A DNA stretch of 46,743 nt, from positions 1 through 46,743 of the forward strand of contig JACQXB010000015.1 of NCBI GenBank assembly GCA_016208965.1, in the 5' to 3' direction. Numbering within the stretch: position 1 is the first letter of the stretch; every line of letters starts with the position of its first letter. A program made the position numbers and the translations under genes. Below are positions 1 through 8,989 of the stretch, in pieces. This stretch comes from Nitrospirota bacterium (GTDB lineage Bacteria > Nitrospirota > Thermodesulfovibrionia > UBA6902 > DSMQ01). The notes under the pieces were generated by a model that was not told the origin of the DNA, searched no databases, and was given only the letters and a program-made list of their open reading frames with translations.

Positions 1-1
1 G

Positions 2-745
2 ACTAATTCTACAGGCAATGAAACAGGGGTAACTGTTAATGGAATGGTGGCAGCAGTATATAACGGACAATTTGTTGTAAACCATGTGCCTTTGATAGAC
101 GGCTCCAACACCATTACAGCCACTGCAACTGATACAGCAGGAAAAACAGCAGCGACATCAATAACAGTAAATGCAATAACAACAGGAAATTATATAAATT
201 TAACGGCTAATATAGAATCAGGAATTGCACCACTTACAACGTATTTCTCAGTCTCAACATCAATACCAAATGCAGTATCAACATATCAGATGGATTATGA
301 AGGGGATGGAACAATTGATTATACAGGGACTGTCTTTGACAACATAAGCTTTACATACAGTACCGAAGGCATCTATTATCCAACAGTAATAGTTACAGAT
401 GACCAAGGAATTCAGTATTCAGATACAATTGCAATAGTTGTGCTAAATGCAACAGAACTTGATGCACTGCTCAGAGCTAAGTGGGAGGCGATGAAAACTG
501 CATTGGCGAATCAGGATGTTAATACAGCCATGATTGAGATATCGGAAAATGCCCAAGAGATATTCAGATATAATTTTGAACTAATGCAGAGTATTCTTCC
601 TACGATAGTTCAGGGTATAGGAAGCATTACGTTGATAAGAGCTGAAGATGGAATAGTAGAATATGAAATGATTAGTGGAGGACAATCATACTATATAGAA
701 TTTGTAAAAGATACTAATGGTATATGGAGGATTAATTTCTTCTAA
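2..745 (+). CDS. C-terminal part of an Ig-like/PKD surface protein (5' truncated by window)
   Basis: The reading frame is open to the first base of the window, so this is the end of a larger gene; the ATG at 44 is internal. The first ~55 visible residues form a bacterial Ig-like beta-sandwich of the kind that ends in GSNTITATATDTAGKTA. Next comes a PKD domain (about residues 62-143), recognisable by DYEGDGTIDYTG and a final VTDDQG strand. The last ~100 residues start with a helical stretch (LDALLRAKWEAMKTAL) and end in a small beta domain finishing in GIWRINFF. Such tails are seen on long extracellular repeat proteins, but I cannot name this one. It probably acts outside the cell. The following gene starts 15 bp downstream on the same strand, so co-transcription is likely. 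Function is unknown; an adhesive or scaffold role is inference. Confidence 0.75.
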   Translation, partial: TNSTGNETGVTVNGMVAAVYNGQFVVNHVPLIDGSNTITATATDTAGKTAATSITVNAITTGNYINLTANIESGIAPLTTYFSVSTSIPNAVSTYQMDYEGDGTIDYTGTVFDNISFTYSTEGIYYPTVIVTDDQGIQYSDTIAIVVLNATELDALLRAKWEAMKTALANQDVNTAMIEISENAQEIFRYNFELMQSILPTIVQGIGSITLIRAEDGIVEYEMISGGQSYYIEFVKDTNGIWRINFF

Positions 746-760
746 AAAGGATTTATTTTT

Positions 761-1369
761 ATGGTCAATAGAGTTTTAATTTTTTCAGTTTTTACATTTT
801 TACTCTATAGCACGACAATTTATGCTGCAACCTTCAAAGGCAAGGTAATAGATGCTGATACAAAAGAGCCTATAGGGGGTGCAGTAGTGGTTGCATCTTG
901 GAGTGAATCAACTGCAACTATAACAGGAGGAAGTCAAAGATCTAAGGATGTAAAAGAGACCCTCACAAACAAGAATGGAGAATGGGAGATCAAAGGGCCA
1001 AAAGGTGACAGGTTTATTGCACAGGTTTTTGCGATGATTCCAAGTATTTACTATACAGAGGCCCCTGAGTTTATTGTTTTTAAACCGGGTTATTGTTCAT
1101 ACCCTGCAGGATTTGGCATAGAAGCCTGCAAAGAAAAGATGAAGGTATATAACTTTACTAACAGTGATAACATTGGTGAAATTGTTGAATTGCCGAGAGT
1201 GACTAATAGGGAGGATAGGAAACGCTCTTTGCCAGGAACTGCAGGTTTTAGCAGAGAATCCGATAAAAAACAAATAAATTTTTTAAAGCTGATTAATGAA
1301 GAACATAAAAATATTTTTGGTAAAGGAGATTTAGAGGACTATATAGAGGAGTTGGAAAATGAGAAATAA
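761..1369 (+). CDS. Exported protein with carboxypeptidase-regulatory-like domain
   Basis: A 202-residue protein with a clear signal peptide: a short basic start, a hydrophobic core (VLIFSVFTFLLYSTTIY) and a likely cleavage near AYA/AAT-type residues at ~22-23. The mature part begins with FKGKVIDADTKEPIGGAVV, the signature of the carboxypeptidase regulatory-like (transthyretin-like) beta-sandwich, continuing to about residue 110. The C-terminal half contains several cysteines and no domain I recognise. The start at 761 is preceded by AAAAAGGA. The stop overlaps the next gene by 11 bp, so the two are translationally coupled. Function is unknown; these domains are usually accessory modules of secreted or outer-membrane proteins. 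Confidence 0.7.
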   Translation: MVNRVLIFSVFTFLLYSTTIYAATFKGKVIDADTKEPIGGAVVVASWSESTATITGGSQRSKDVKETLTNKNGEWEIKGPKGDRFIAQVFAMIPSIYYTEAPEFIVFKPGYCSYPAGFGIEACKEKMKVYNFTNSDNIGEIVELPRVTNREDRKRSLPGTAGFSRESDKKQINFLKLINEEHKNIFGKGDLEDYIEELENEK

Positions 1370-2648
1370 AAGAGTCATTTCTTTAATAACTTTAATAACG
1401 TTGTTGTTTATCTTTATATGGATTTCGCAGAGCGTAGCTTTAAAGGAAGACACACACAAGGCAATTAATGAAAAAGTTGCCAAAGGAATAGTAAATAGTT
1501 TCTCCTTAAATGATTATTTGATAAATAATTTAGGCTTTAAAAAAGGATATGAAGAGATTTTAAATGGGGTTACTGCTGAAGGGATAAATGTTAAGAAGCA
1601 GATTTTTCAATGGCTTGGATACGGAGGAGAGCAAGAAGACCGTCCTGGCTCAAATACTGATTATATTACAGGCAAACCATCACGGTCAGTGAATCACTTT
1701 CACAATCCATTAAAGTCATGGGATGAGGCAGGATTGAATGATACTTTTCTTGGTAAAAGCTATACAGGACAGTCTTCAGTTCTCTGGGCTCAGAACCCAA
1801 ACCAAAACATTGGCGGTAAATGGTCATGGCAGGACGCAAGAGATTATTATTACACCGCACTGACAAGCACAAATAAAGATGACAGAGAGAAGGCTTTTGC
1901 CAAGACCTTCAGGGCAGTTGGACAGCAGATGCATCTTGTAGAGGATGCGTCAGTGCCCGCACATGTGAGAAATGATATTCACATACCAAATCCTTTGTAT
2001 CCACATTATGAGCAAAAAATAGAGGCTTTTAGAACAAAACAGAACATTTATGGCACATTCTGGAATGATTTACTTGCAAATCCAATAACTTTTGACAAGG
2101 CAATTTTGGATATTCCTTCGACTCATCCGTCTGCACCTGTGCCTATCTCAAGAATAATTGATACGGATTTATATAATGGTGGTAATCCAAATGTAACTAC
2201 AACTATTTATAACTCACCACAGCCAATAGGAATAGCCGAATATACCAATGCAAATTTTTTAAGTAAAGATACATTATTTACACATCTCTACTTTAACTAT
2301 CCCAATATCAGCGATACGGTTTTATGGATTGATAATAACAATAGGGAATATATCAAGAAAGTAGGCAAAGGAGATACGATAAATCACCTGGCAATTTCAA
2401 GCTGGTTATATCCATTCAGAATAATGTATTTCCCTCAATATACAGATTACTTACCTGTTGGTCTTGATGAGGAATGTTACAAAGAGTATGCCCAAAAACT
2501 CATTCCCCGAGCCGTAGGCTACTCCGCAGGGCTATTGAATTATTTCTTCAGGGGAGATATTGATTTGGTGGATGATGCAACGACTGGTTCAGGTTACGTA
2601 ATAGTCAACAACACAGAAGAGGATATGAACGGGACATTTGAGCAGTGA
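1359..2648 (+). CDS. S1/P1-nuclease / Zn-phospholipase-C-like exported protein, N-terminal part
   Basis: 429 residues with an N-terminal hydrophobic signal (about 7-27) followed by a mature start rich in helix (LKEDTHKAINEKVAKG). Residues 191-206 read MHLVEDASVPAHVRND, resembling the histidine/aspartate metal-site helix of the zinc-dependent phospholipase C / S1-P1 nuclease fold; an upstream NHFHNP motif (~113-117) could supply more ligands. This suggests a secreted metallohydrolase of unknown substrate. The frame stops abruptly at 2648 after MNGTFEQ, in the middle of what looks like a C-terminal beta-domain, and the rest continues in another frame (2638-4287). I therefore think this is the first half of one frameshifted gene. 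If so, the catalytic-like domain is intact and only the C-terminal region is detached. Confidence 0.65.
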   Translation: MRNKRVISLITLITLLFIFIWISQSVALKEDTHKAINEKVAKGIVNSFSLNDYLINNLGFKKGYEEILNGVTAEGINVKKQIFQWLGYGGEQEDRPGSNTDYITGKPSRSVNHFHNPLKSWDEAGLNDTFLGKSYTGQSSVLWAQNPNQNIGGKWSWQDARDYYYTALTSTNKDDREKAFAKTFRAVGQQMHLVEDASVPAHVRNDIHIPNPLYPHYEQKIEAFRTKQNIYGTFWNDLLANPITFDKAILDIPSTHPSAPVPISRIIDTDLYNGGNPNVTTTIYNSPQPIGIAEYTNANFLSKDTLFTHLYFNYPNISDTVLWIDNNNREYIKKVGKGDTINHLAISSWLYPFRIMYFPQYTDYLPVGLDEECYKEYAQKLIPRAVGYSAGLLNYFFRGDIDLVDDATTGSGYVIVNNTEEDMNGTFEQ

Positions 2649-4287
2649 TAACAGACAACGGCTCTGGATTTACACCTTTACGCTTGGAACTAAAACTTCA
2701 GGCAATAATAAAAGCACAAATATAACTTTCACCCCACCAACCGATGCCAAAGAGCCTGGGAAATACATGCTTGTTTTCAGAGGGAAAATTGGGAACGAAG
2801 AAGATGCGGTTGTGGGAAAGGAGATTATGCCCCTTGTGTTTTTAATATATCAAGACGCACAAAATAATCCTGTTTACGCCGTCTGGTCAATTGAAAACAG
2901 TGGCAAAAAGCTTGTAAGCTATGATTTTGATATAAGCAAATACACAACATACTTTAACATCTATAATTATAGAAACTCATCCGTAGTTAAGTCAGATGAT
3001 AATTATCAGAATCATGTTTATACTATAGAGAATTTAAGAATAGATAATGAATATTTTCAACCTGGTTATAACAATGGCTATCCGCAGTATGGTCGAAGGT
3101 TACAATCTACGAATTTACTACCTACAGATAAAATGATTGCTATAGGAGTAAGAAATTGCTTCATTAATGGAATTTTTGATTATGATACGTCTTACCTAAA
3201 TTATCCTTTGGGTGATGCAAGTAATTATATCTGTTCGGGAAGACATAGTGCATATATGGATGAAAAAAAGAAATGGATAAAAAATTTATCTTTATGGAAA
3301 ATTAATACTAATTCTGGACAGATTAAATATGAGACAGAAAACGGATGGGAAAATGGCTCTGTAATTTCCTATCAAAAGCAGTCTGATATTTATGCTGTTT
3401 TATCTCCAGATAAATATATTGGGTTGCAATCAATAGGTAATGGAATAAATTATGACATATTCTGGATAGAATGGAACTTACAGGGTTATTGGTGGCAAAA
3501 ATGTCGGTTTTTTCTGGACGAAGTAAGTAATTTTTATGAAGTAATACAGGTGAACGGGCTTGAGGGATACCATAATATAGCAATAAATCCAGCGATAGGG
3601 GCATTTAAAAAATTTGTGTTTGGGGATACTATTTTAGAGGACAAACTTTCGGAGCGTGTGGTTGAGGGAGAACACGAGTCTTATCGCCAATTATCTAAAT
3701 CTGTTAATGTTATGGATTATGATAATGTGAATATTGATGAAACTTTTATATGTATATATTTCACTTCCAGTGGAAGAAATTATTGGTATGTTAGAACATG
3801 GGATGGTTACTACCCTGAATGCAATACAAGTGGTACTGTTATTTATTATGGTCATGATAATTGGCACTCTTTAACCTTAAAAGAATACGTATTATCTTAC
3901 AAAATTAAAGATAAAGAACTTGTTAAAATTACAACTGGTTATTTCACAAGTGGAATTTATGTGACTCCAGGCCCATTTTATAATACTTCTCGTAATGAAG
4001 GTCAAAGATTATCTGGTGTTTCCACACAAGCTACAGATAAATATCTCCTTTATACCTATATGCTCTGGACATATTCAGGCCCTTCCAATGAAGATCATTT
4101 TAATGATTTAGATGATACCTATTGGACTTTCAATAAAAGAATATTAGGCATTATAGACATAGAAACTGGCACAAGGACTGATCATGAAGTTAATGACGAG
4201 CTTTTAGGTCAGTATAAAGATACTTTTGATAAAACACTTCCGAGTGCTATAGGTTTTCATAATGGAAGTGTAAAAAAGGAGGAATAA
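2638..4287 (+). CDS. Probable C-terminal continuation of the preceding gene in a shifted frame
   Basis: 549 residues with no signal peptide. The first usable codon is a TTG at 2638 inside the upstream gene, without a visible ribosome binding site. The beginning (TLGTKTSGNNKSTNITFTPP ... KYMLVFRGKIGNEEDAVVG) reads as later strands of a beta-sandwich whose first strands are at the end of the upstream frame. Skipping one base, or adding two, around 2640-2650 would join the two into a protein of roughly 970 residues. The remainder is rich in Tyr, Asn, Asp and Trp with alternating beta patterns, as in a large extracellular beta domain; I recognise no catalytic motif. The alternative is a separate, translationally coupled gene, which the missing RBS makes less likely. 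Whether the break is real or an assembly error cannot be told from the sequence. Confidence 0.55.
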   Translation: MSSDNRQRLWIYTFTLGTKTSGNNKSTNITFTPPTDAKEPGKYMLVFRGKIGNEEDAVVGKEIMPLVFLIYQDAQNNPVYAVWSIENSGKKLVSYDFDISKYTTYFNIYNYRNSSVVKSDDNYQNHVYTIENLRIDNEYFQPGYNNGYPQYGRRLQSTNLLPTDKMIAIGVRNCFINGIFDYDTSYLNYPLGDASNYICSGRHSAYMDEKKKWIKNLSLWKINTNSGQIKYETENGWENGSVISYQKQSDIYAVLSPDKYIGLQSIGNGINYDIFWIEWNLQGYWWQKCRFFLDEVSNFYEVIQVNGLEGYHNIAINPAIGAFKKFVFGDTILEDKLSERVVEGEHESYRQLSKSVNVMDYDNVNIDETFICIYFTSSGRNYWYVRTWDGYYPECNTSGTVIYYGHDNWHSLTLKEYVLSYKIKDKELVKITTGYFTSGIYVTPGPFYNTSRNEGQRLSGVSTQATDKYLLYTYMLWTYSGPSNEDHFNDLDDTYWTFNKRILGIIDIETGTRTDHEVNDELLGQYKDTFDKTLPSAIGFHNGSVKKEE

Positions 4288-4361
4288 GGACACTGGGAAA
4301 GAATTCGAACTTGATTTTTCAGAAAGTCGAAGAAAAGAAGAAATGGGTTCAGACTTACTTA

Positions 4362-4391
4362 TTAACATTTGGCGATAAGCTTTGCTATAAT
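4362..4391 (+). promoter_or_regulatory. Possible sigma70 promoter ahead of the gsp operon
   Basis: TTAACA (4362-4367) and TATAAT (4386-4391) are separated by 18 bp and lie ~100 bp before gspC, in the 205-bp gap after the exported-protein genes. The -10 is perfect and the -35 matches at four of six positions. The gap also keeps short open stretches in other frames (for example after 4289), so part of it may be decayed coding sequence and the match may be fortuitous. Confidence 0.35.
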
Positions 4392-4492
4392 ATAATGATA
4401 AATGGGAAGATATGGGGTTAAATCTTTACGGGCTTGAAAAGCTCAAAATTTCTAATATTGACAGGGGAAAGCACAATTGTTTAATTTAAAAA

Positions 4493-5395
4493 ATGGTTAA
4501 TTTTCCTTCAAAAATATTAACGTTCTCTAAAGAAATCTTAAAAACCAAAAAGCTTTACAAAATTATCAATCTTTCCCTTGTGATATTTATAGTTTTCTCT
4601 GCCATGTCATTAACCAGAAATATTATCGGTTTTACCTTTTTAAAAAAGGATATTAAAACAATAAAACCAGACCAAAAAACAATAACCCCGGCAACTCCAA
4701 AGGCAAAGGACATAATGAGCTATACCGATATCCTTGAAAAAAATCCCTTTGGTTATCCCCTGAAACTCTCTCCTGTTACTCCTGAACACATAGATAAAGG
4801 CGAGAAGTTGTTATCAAAGCTTATTCTTGTTGGCACAGTGGTAGGACATAAAAAAGTTAGTTATGCTATCTTCGAAGATAGGGCAAACCCGGATATATCC
4901 AAGCAAGAGGTCTTTGCTTATGGAAAAAATGTCTATGATTATGGTATCTTAACGAGGATAGAAAGAGGATGGGTTGAATTAAAACAGGGTGCAAATACTT
5001 ATAAGATACAACTTACAGACACTACACAGATTATAGAATCAAAAACACAAAATACCTCCATTCATAAAATAGGAGAGAAAGAATACATACTTGACCAGAG
5101 AAGGGTACAGCTTGCACTTAATAACCCTGAGCAGATACTCACAGATACAAGGTTTATGCCTAATATAAAAGATGGAAAGCACGAAGGATTCACCCTCTCA
5201 GAGGTAAAGCCTGGCGGGCTATATGAAAGCCTTGGGCTAAGGAACGGAGATGTATTACTAAGGGTAAACGGACTTGAGATATCAAATCCTGAAATTGCAG
5301 TGCAGGCAATGTCTGCATTAAAAGGGATGGATAGAGTTACCCTTGATATAACAAGAAGCAACACAAAAATGACAATGACTTACCAGATAAGGTGA
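4493..5395 (+). CDS. gspC: Type II secretion system protein GspC
   Basis: A 300-residue inner-membrane T2SS component that links the inner-membrane platform to the secretin. One transmembrane segment (~24-46, LSLVIFIVFSAMSLTRNIIG) follows a short basic cytoplasmic start. The periplasmic homology region lies at ~75-165 (NPFGYPL ... KLILVGTVVG ... VFAYGKNVYDYG), which in this family contacts the N0 domain of GspD. A C-terminal PDZ domain (~205-298) is marked by GLYESLGLRNGDVLLRVNG. It is the first gene of the operon and overlaps gspD by 4 bp. No good Shine-Dalgarno is close to the ATG; a GGGGAAAG lies ~20 bp upstream, so the start is less certain than the gene. Confidence 0.9.
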   Translation: MVNFPSKILTFSKEILKTKKLYKIINLSLVIFIVFSAMSLTRNIIGFTFLKKDIKTIKPDQKTITPATPKAKDIMSYTDILEKNPFGYPLKLSPVTPEHIDKGEKLLSKLILVGTVVGHKKVSYAIFEDRANPDISKQEVFAYGKNVYDYGILTRIERGWVELKQGANTYKIQLTDTTQIIESKTQNTSIHKIGEKEYILDQRRVQLALNNPEQILTDTRFMPNIKDGKHEGFTLSEVKPGGLYESLGLRNGDVLLRVNGLEISNPEIAVQAMSALKGMDRVTLDITRSNTKMTMTYQIR

Positions 5396-7452
5396 ATATG
5401 AAAACCGTTAATCGTTATTCGTTAATCGTTATTCGTTGTTTGTTGATTTTGGCTGTTCACTGTTCACTGTTCACTGCTGTTCATGCTGAAATCAAAAAAT
5501 CTGACGAAAAGATTGCATTCAATTTCGTAGATGTTGAAATTCCAGCGGTAATCAAATTTATAAGTGAGATTACAGGGAAAAACTTTATCTTTGATGAAAG
5601 GATAAAGGGAAAGATTACAATTATAGCCCCGACAAAATTGTCTCTGGATGATGCATATAATCTTTTTACATCTGTGCTTGAGCTTAAAGGTTTTACAATA
5701 GTCCCATCCGGGATAAAGGCTTTTAAGATTATCCCTACCTCTTTGGCAAGGCAGTCGGGTGGAATCTTCACAGAAGAAGATAAGCCGCCTGTTAACGAGG
5801 CATATATATCAAGACTCCTACGCTTAGAACACATCAAGTCAGAGGAAGCAGTAAGGTTTTTTCAACCAACCATCTCTCGTGATGGCCATATATCTTCCTT
5901 TGGTCCCGGGAACTTTCTGCTTATTGTTGATTCTGCTCTAAATATAAAAAGAATTATGTCCATCCTTAAAAATATCGACCAACCTCTGATACGGGAAAAA
6001 ACAGTAAAGATAAATGTCTATTTCCTTGAAAATGCAGATGCAGTAGAGCTCGCAAAGGTAATGGAGGGGATAATAAGGACTGCTCAGACTACCCGACAGA
6101 CTACCCCTGGCGGACCAGTCACACCCTTTGATGAAATTATAAGTATAACATCTGATAAGGCAACAAACTCCCTTGTTATTATTGCCTCCCCGACTGATTA
6201 TCAAAGCATTATTGAGGTAATAAAATCCCTTGATAAGAAAAGGCGGCAGGTCTTTGTTGAGGCAATGATTATTGAGGCATCTATAGATAAACTTAGAGAA
6301 CTTGGGACAAAATGGAGGGCCACAGTAACGCATGATGGAGACCCTGTTGTCATCGGTGGTTTCGGAAACATGGACTCAAACGCTCTTCAGTCTATAGTCA
6401 CTGGACTTACAGGTTTTACTGCAGGTGGTATGGGTAACTTTCTTAATGTGCCTCTAACAACAATAGGGTCTGATGGTACGGTTAATACATCCACTCTTAC
6501 GGTGCCAGGTTTTGCTGCACTCTTTAGTTTAAGCGACTTCAGGGATGCGGTAAACATACTTTCAACACCACAAATACTTACATCTGATAATAAAGAAGCG
6601 GAAATAGTAGTTGGAGAAAATGTGCCTTTTATCTCAAAGAGAGAACGAGATATAACTACAACCAATACAGTCCTGAGCTCTATAGAAAGAAAGGATGTTG
6701 GTATAACACTTAAAATCACTCCACAGATAACAGAAGGAGACTATGTAAAATTAGACATGTATCAGGAAATCTCGGCTGTTAAAGAGGGAACAGAGGCTAT
6801 CCTCACCACAGTAGGACCTACCACTACCAAGCGATCTACAAAGACATCTATTGTCGTTAAAGACGCACAAACAGTGGTCATTGGCGGCCTCATTCAAGAG
6901 AGAGAAGAAGAAGTTTTTGCCAAGGTGCCTCTACTTGGAGATATACCTATATTAGGCTGGCTTTTTAAATACAAGAGCTTATCAAAGAAAAAAACAAATC
7001 TCCTTGTGTTCCTCACTCCTCATATCATAAAAGAGTCTGAACAGCTATCAAAGATAACAATAGACAAACATAAAAATTTTGCAATGGCAGAGAAGCAATA
7101 CATTGAGGGGGAACTGATAGTTAAATTTAAAGATGACGTCTCAGAAGAAAAGGCACTGGAGATAATATCTCAAAAAGGCGCATCAATTATAAAGTTCATT
7201 GAAGATATAAAAGTTTACCACTTACGGCTCAGACCCAAGCAGAAAGTAGAAAAGGCAATAAAAGAATTCTCCTCAATGCCAGAGGTATCTTATGTAGAAC
7301 CAAATTATAAAATTAAGATTCAAGATACACCTGCGCCAACAAAACAGCAGGATACCCCCCCTGCGCCTGATAAATCATCCAATAAAAGTAATATGCCTTA
7401 CATGTTTGGCGGTCCTGTGCCATCGTCTGTAACCAGTTTTGGCAGAAAATAG
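5392..7452 (+). CDS. gspD: Type II secretion system secretin GspD with extra C-terminal propeptide-like domain
   Basis: 686 residues. The outer-membrane secretin forms the export channel. A signal peptide occupies ~1-32. The N0 domain (NFVDVEIPAVIKFISEITGK) and N1-N3 domains precede the secretin core, which ends with VVIGGLIQEREEEV, PLLGDIPILGWLFK and NLLVFLTPHII at ~550. Typical GspD ends soon after. Here residues ~570-643 form an additional alpha/beta domain (GELIVKFKDDVSEEKALEII ... PEVSYVEPNYKI) resembling the N-terminal prodomain of fervidolysin/subtilisin-like proteases. A Pro/Gln-rich linker and a tail follow. The signal peptide is encoded by heptamer tandem repeats (5407-5474). The start overlaps gspC by ATGA; gspE follows at once. 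No pilotin is in the window. Confidence 0.93.
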   Translation: MNMKTVNRYSLIVIRCLLILAVHCSLFTAVHAEIKKSDEKIAFNFVDVEIPAVIKFISEITGKNFIFDERIKGKITIIAPTKLSLDDAYNLFTSVLELKGFTIVPSGIKAFKIIPTSLARQSGGIFTEEDKPPVNEAYISRLLRLEHIKSEEAVRFFQPTISRDGHISSFGPGNFLLIVDSALNIKRIMSILKNIDQPLIREKTVKINVYFLENADAVELAKVMEGIIRTAQTTRQTTPGGPVTPFDEIISITSDKATNSLVIIASPTDYQSIIEVIKSLDKKRRQVFVEAMIIEASIDKLRELGTKWRATVTHDGDPVVIGGFGNMDSNALQSIVTGLTGFTAGGMGNFLNVPLTTIGSDGTVNTSTLTVPGFAALFSLSDFRDAVNILSTPQILTSDNKEAEIVVGENVPFISKRERDITTTNTVLSSIERKDVGITLKITPQITEGDYVKLDMYQEISAVKEGTEAILTTVGPTTTKRSTKTSIVVKDAQTVVIGGLIQEREEEVFAKVPLLGDIPILGWLFKYKSLSKKKTNLLVFLTPHIIKESEQLSKITIDKHKNFAMAEKQYIEGELIVKFKDDVSEEKALEIISQKGASIIKFIEDIKVYHLRLRPKQKVEKAIKEFSSMPEVSYVEPNYKIKIQDTPAPTKQQDTPPAPDKSSNKSNMPYMFGGPVPSSVTSFGRK
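5407..5474 (+). repeat. Heptanucleotide tandem repeats encoding the GspD leader
   Basis: The 14-bp phrase GTTAATCGTTATTC occurs twice in tandem (5407-5420, 5421-5434), followed by further GTTNNTT heptamers and then three exact copies of TGTTCAC (5454-5474). All lie inside the signal-peptide codons of gspD. The period of seven matches repeats in gspH, gspI, valS and the uracil-DNA glycosylase gene. Confidence 0.8.
7099..7320 (+). other. Region of gspD encoding a subtilase-propeptide-like domain
   Basis: Codons 570-643 of gspD. The order beta (GELIVKFK), helix (SEEKALEIISQKGA), beta (KVYHLRL), helix (KVEKAIKEFSSM) and the ending PEVSYVEPNYKI matches the ferredoxin-like propeptide/inhibitor module of S8 proteases, whose last strand normally sits in the protease active site. 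No protease domain is fused here. Confidence 0.65.
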
Positions 7453-7456
7453 TATT

Positions 7457-8986
7457 ATGGAGACTATAGACCAGATAAAAGATGGTGATATAGAGCCTTC
7501 CCTGCTTAAAGATATACCCCTTTCCCTTGTAAAAGGAAATGTCTTTTTACCATTACGCAGAGAAAATGACAAGCTTCTTGGTGCTGTTGCTGACAGTCAG
7601 GGTATCTATGCCCTAATAGACATAGCAAGAAGATATAACCTTAAGCCCCACCCTCTTCAGGCGCCAAGCGGTGTAATATTAGATGCCATAAACCGAATTT
7701 ATAGTCAGACAAGCAGCGTAAGTGATGTAATGGGAGAGATTAAAGGTGAAGACCTCTCTATGATTGCCACAGAGTTTGAGTCTCCAAAAGACATACTTGG
7801 AATAACAGAAGAGGCACCTATTATAAGGCTGCTTAATGCACTCTTAATGGAGGCAGTAAAAGAAAGGGCAAGTGATATACACATAGAGCCATATGAAAAT
7901 GGGATTGATGTCAGATTGCGGGTTGATGGAAACCTGCGAAAGGTTCTAAACCCGCCAAAGATTATTCAGGATGCCCTTATATCAAGGATAAAGATAATTG
8001 CGGGTCTGGATATAGCAGAAAAACGACTTCCCCATGATGGAAAGATAAGGCTATTAATTGGAGGAAAAGATATTGATATCAGGGTCTCAATAGTTCCAAC
8101 TGTATTTGGTGAAAGGGCTGTACTCAGGCTGCTTGATAGGCAGACAGGACTATTAAGCCTTGAGATGATTGGCCTTGAAGGTTCAATACTTAATAAATTT
8201 AAGGATTTCCTATCACGACCAACCGGTATAATACTTGTTACAGGGCCTACAGGTTCAGGAAAGACAACAACGCTCTATGCATCGCTTCTTAGGCTGAACA
8301 CAGAAGAAAGAAACATTATTACAGCAGAAGACCCTGTTGAATATCAGATAAAAGGCATCGGGCAGATTCAGATAAGCCCAAAAATAGGGCTTACATTTGC
8401 ATCATGTTTAAGGTCTATATTAAGGCAGGACCCTGATGTAATGATGGTGGGAGAAATCAGGGATACAGAGACTGCAGAGATTGCAGTTCATGCCTCTCTA
8501 ACAGGACACTTGGTATTAAGCACGCTCCATACGAATGATGCCCCAGGTGCACTCACAAGGCTTATTGATATGGGTATAGAGCCATTCCTTGTTGCATCAT
8601 CTCTGATAGGTGTCCTTGCTCAGAGGCTTGTAAGAATAATATGCCCTCATTGCAAGGAATCATATACCCCTACTGCAGAGGAATTAATATATATTGAGAA
8701 TGAAATTAGTGATAAAAATACCAAAATCCTTCTTTATCGCGGGAAAGGTTGTGAGAAATGTCTTGGCAAAGGCTATCTTGGAAGAACAGGTATTTTTGAA
8801 TTACTGGAGATTACACCCGAGGTAAGATCAATGATCGTTGAGAGAAAAGATGCACAGAGTATAAAGGCAGCCGCTATGAGAAATGGTTTTAAGACTCTAA
8901 AGACTACCGGTATGGAAAAGGTTATAAAAGGAATAACTACTATTGAAGAGGTCTTAAGGGTAACACATGGTGATAGTGAAATATGA
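7457..8986 (+). CDS. gspE: Type II secretion system ATPase GspE
   Basis: Cytoplasmic hexameric ATPase that powers pseudopilus assembly. With the ATG at 7457 (five bases after the gspD stop) the protein has 509 residues; an in-frame TTG at 7439 would add six but overlaps gspD and has no better RBS. The N-terminal GspE/MshE domain (1-~120) is followed by the ATPase core. Walker A is GPTGSGKT at 263-270, the Asp box follows in TAEDPVEYQ, Walker B is DPDVMMVGEIRD at 325-336 and a His box lies in LTGHLVLSTLHTNDA. A zinc-binding insertion has CPHC (396-399) and CEKC (432-435), as in canonical GspE. It lies between gspD and gspF, but a 147-bp repeat-filled gap separates it from gspF. Confidence 0.95.
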   Translation: METIDQIKDGDIEPSLLKDIPLSLVKGNVFLPLRRENDKLLGAVADSQGIYALIDIARRYNLKPHPLQAPSGVILDAINRIYSQTSSVSDVMGEIKGEDLSMIATEFESPKDILGITEEAPIIRLLNALLMEAVKERASDIHIEPYENGIDVRLRVDGNLRKVLNPPKIIQDALISRIKIIAGLDIAEKRLPHDGKIRLLIGGKDIDIRVSIVPTVFGERAVLRLLDRQTGLLSLEMIGLEGSILNKFKDFLSRPTGIILVTGPTGSGKTTTLYASLLRLNTEERNIITAEDPVEYQIKGIGQIQISPKIGLTFASCLRSILRQDPDVMMVGEIRDTETAEIAVHASLTGHLVLSTLHTNDAPGALTRLIDMGIEPFLVASSLIGVLAQRLVRIICPHCKESYTPTAEELIYIENEISDKNTKILLYRGKGCEKCLGKGYLGRTGIFELLEITPEVRSMIVERKDAQSIKAAAMRNGFKTLKTTGMEKVIKGITTIEEVLRVTHGDSEI

Positions 8987-8989
8987 TAA

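Noticed and set aside
455-464. Inactivated RpoN because the RpoN box (residues 455-464 of the rpoN product) has Ile at its second position.
   Set aside because: Coordinates here are residue numbers. The other nine positions of the box, the HTH and region I are intact, so loss of function is not supported.
5407-5474. CRISPR-like repeats.
   Set aside because: Units are 7 bp in direct tandem with no spacers, and no cas genes are nearby.
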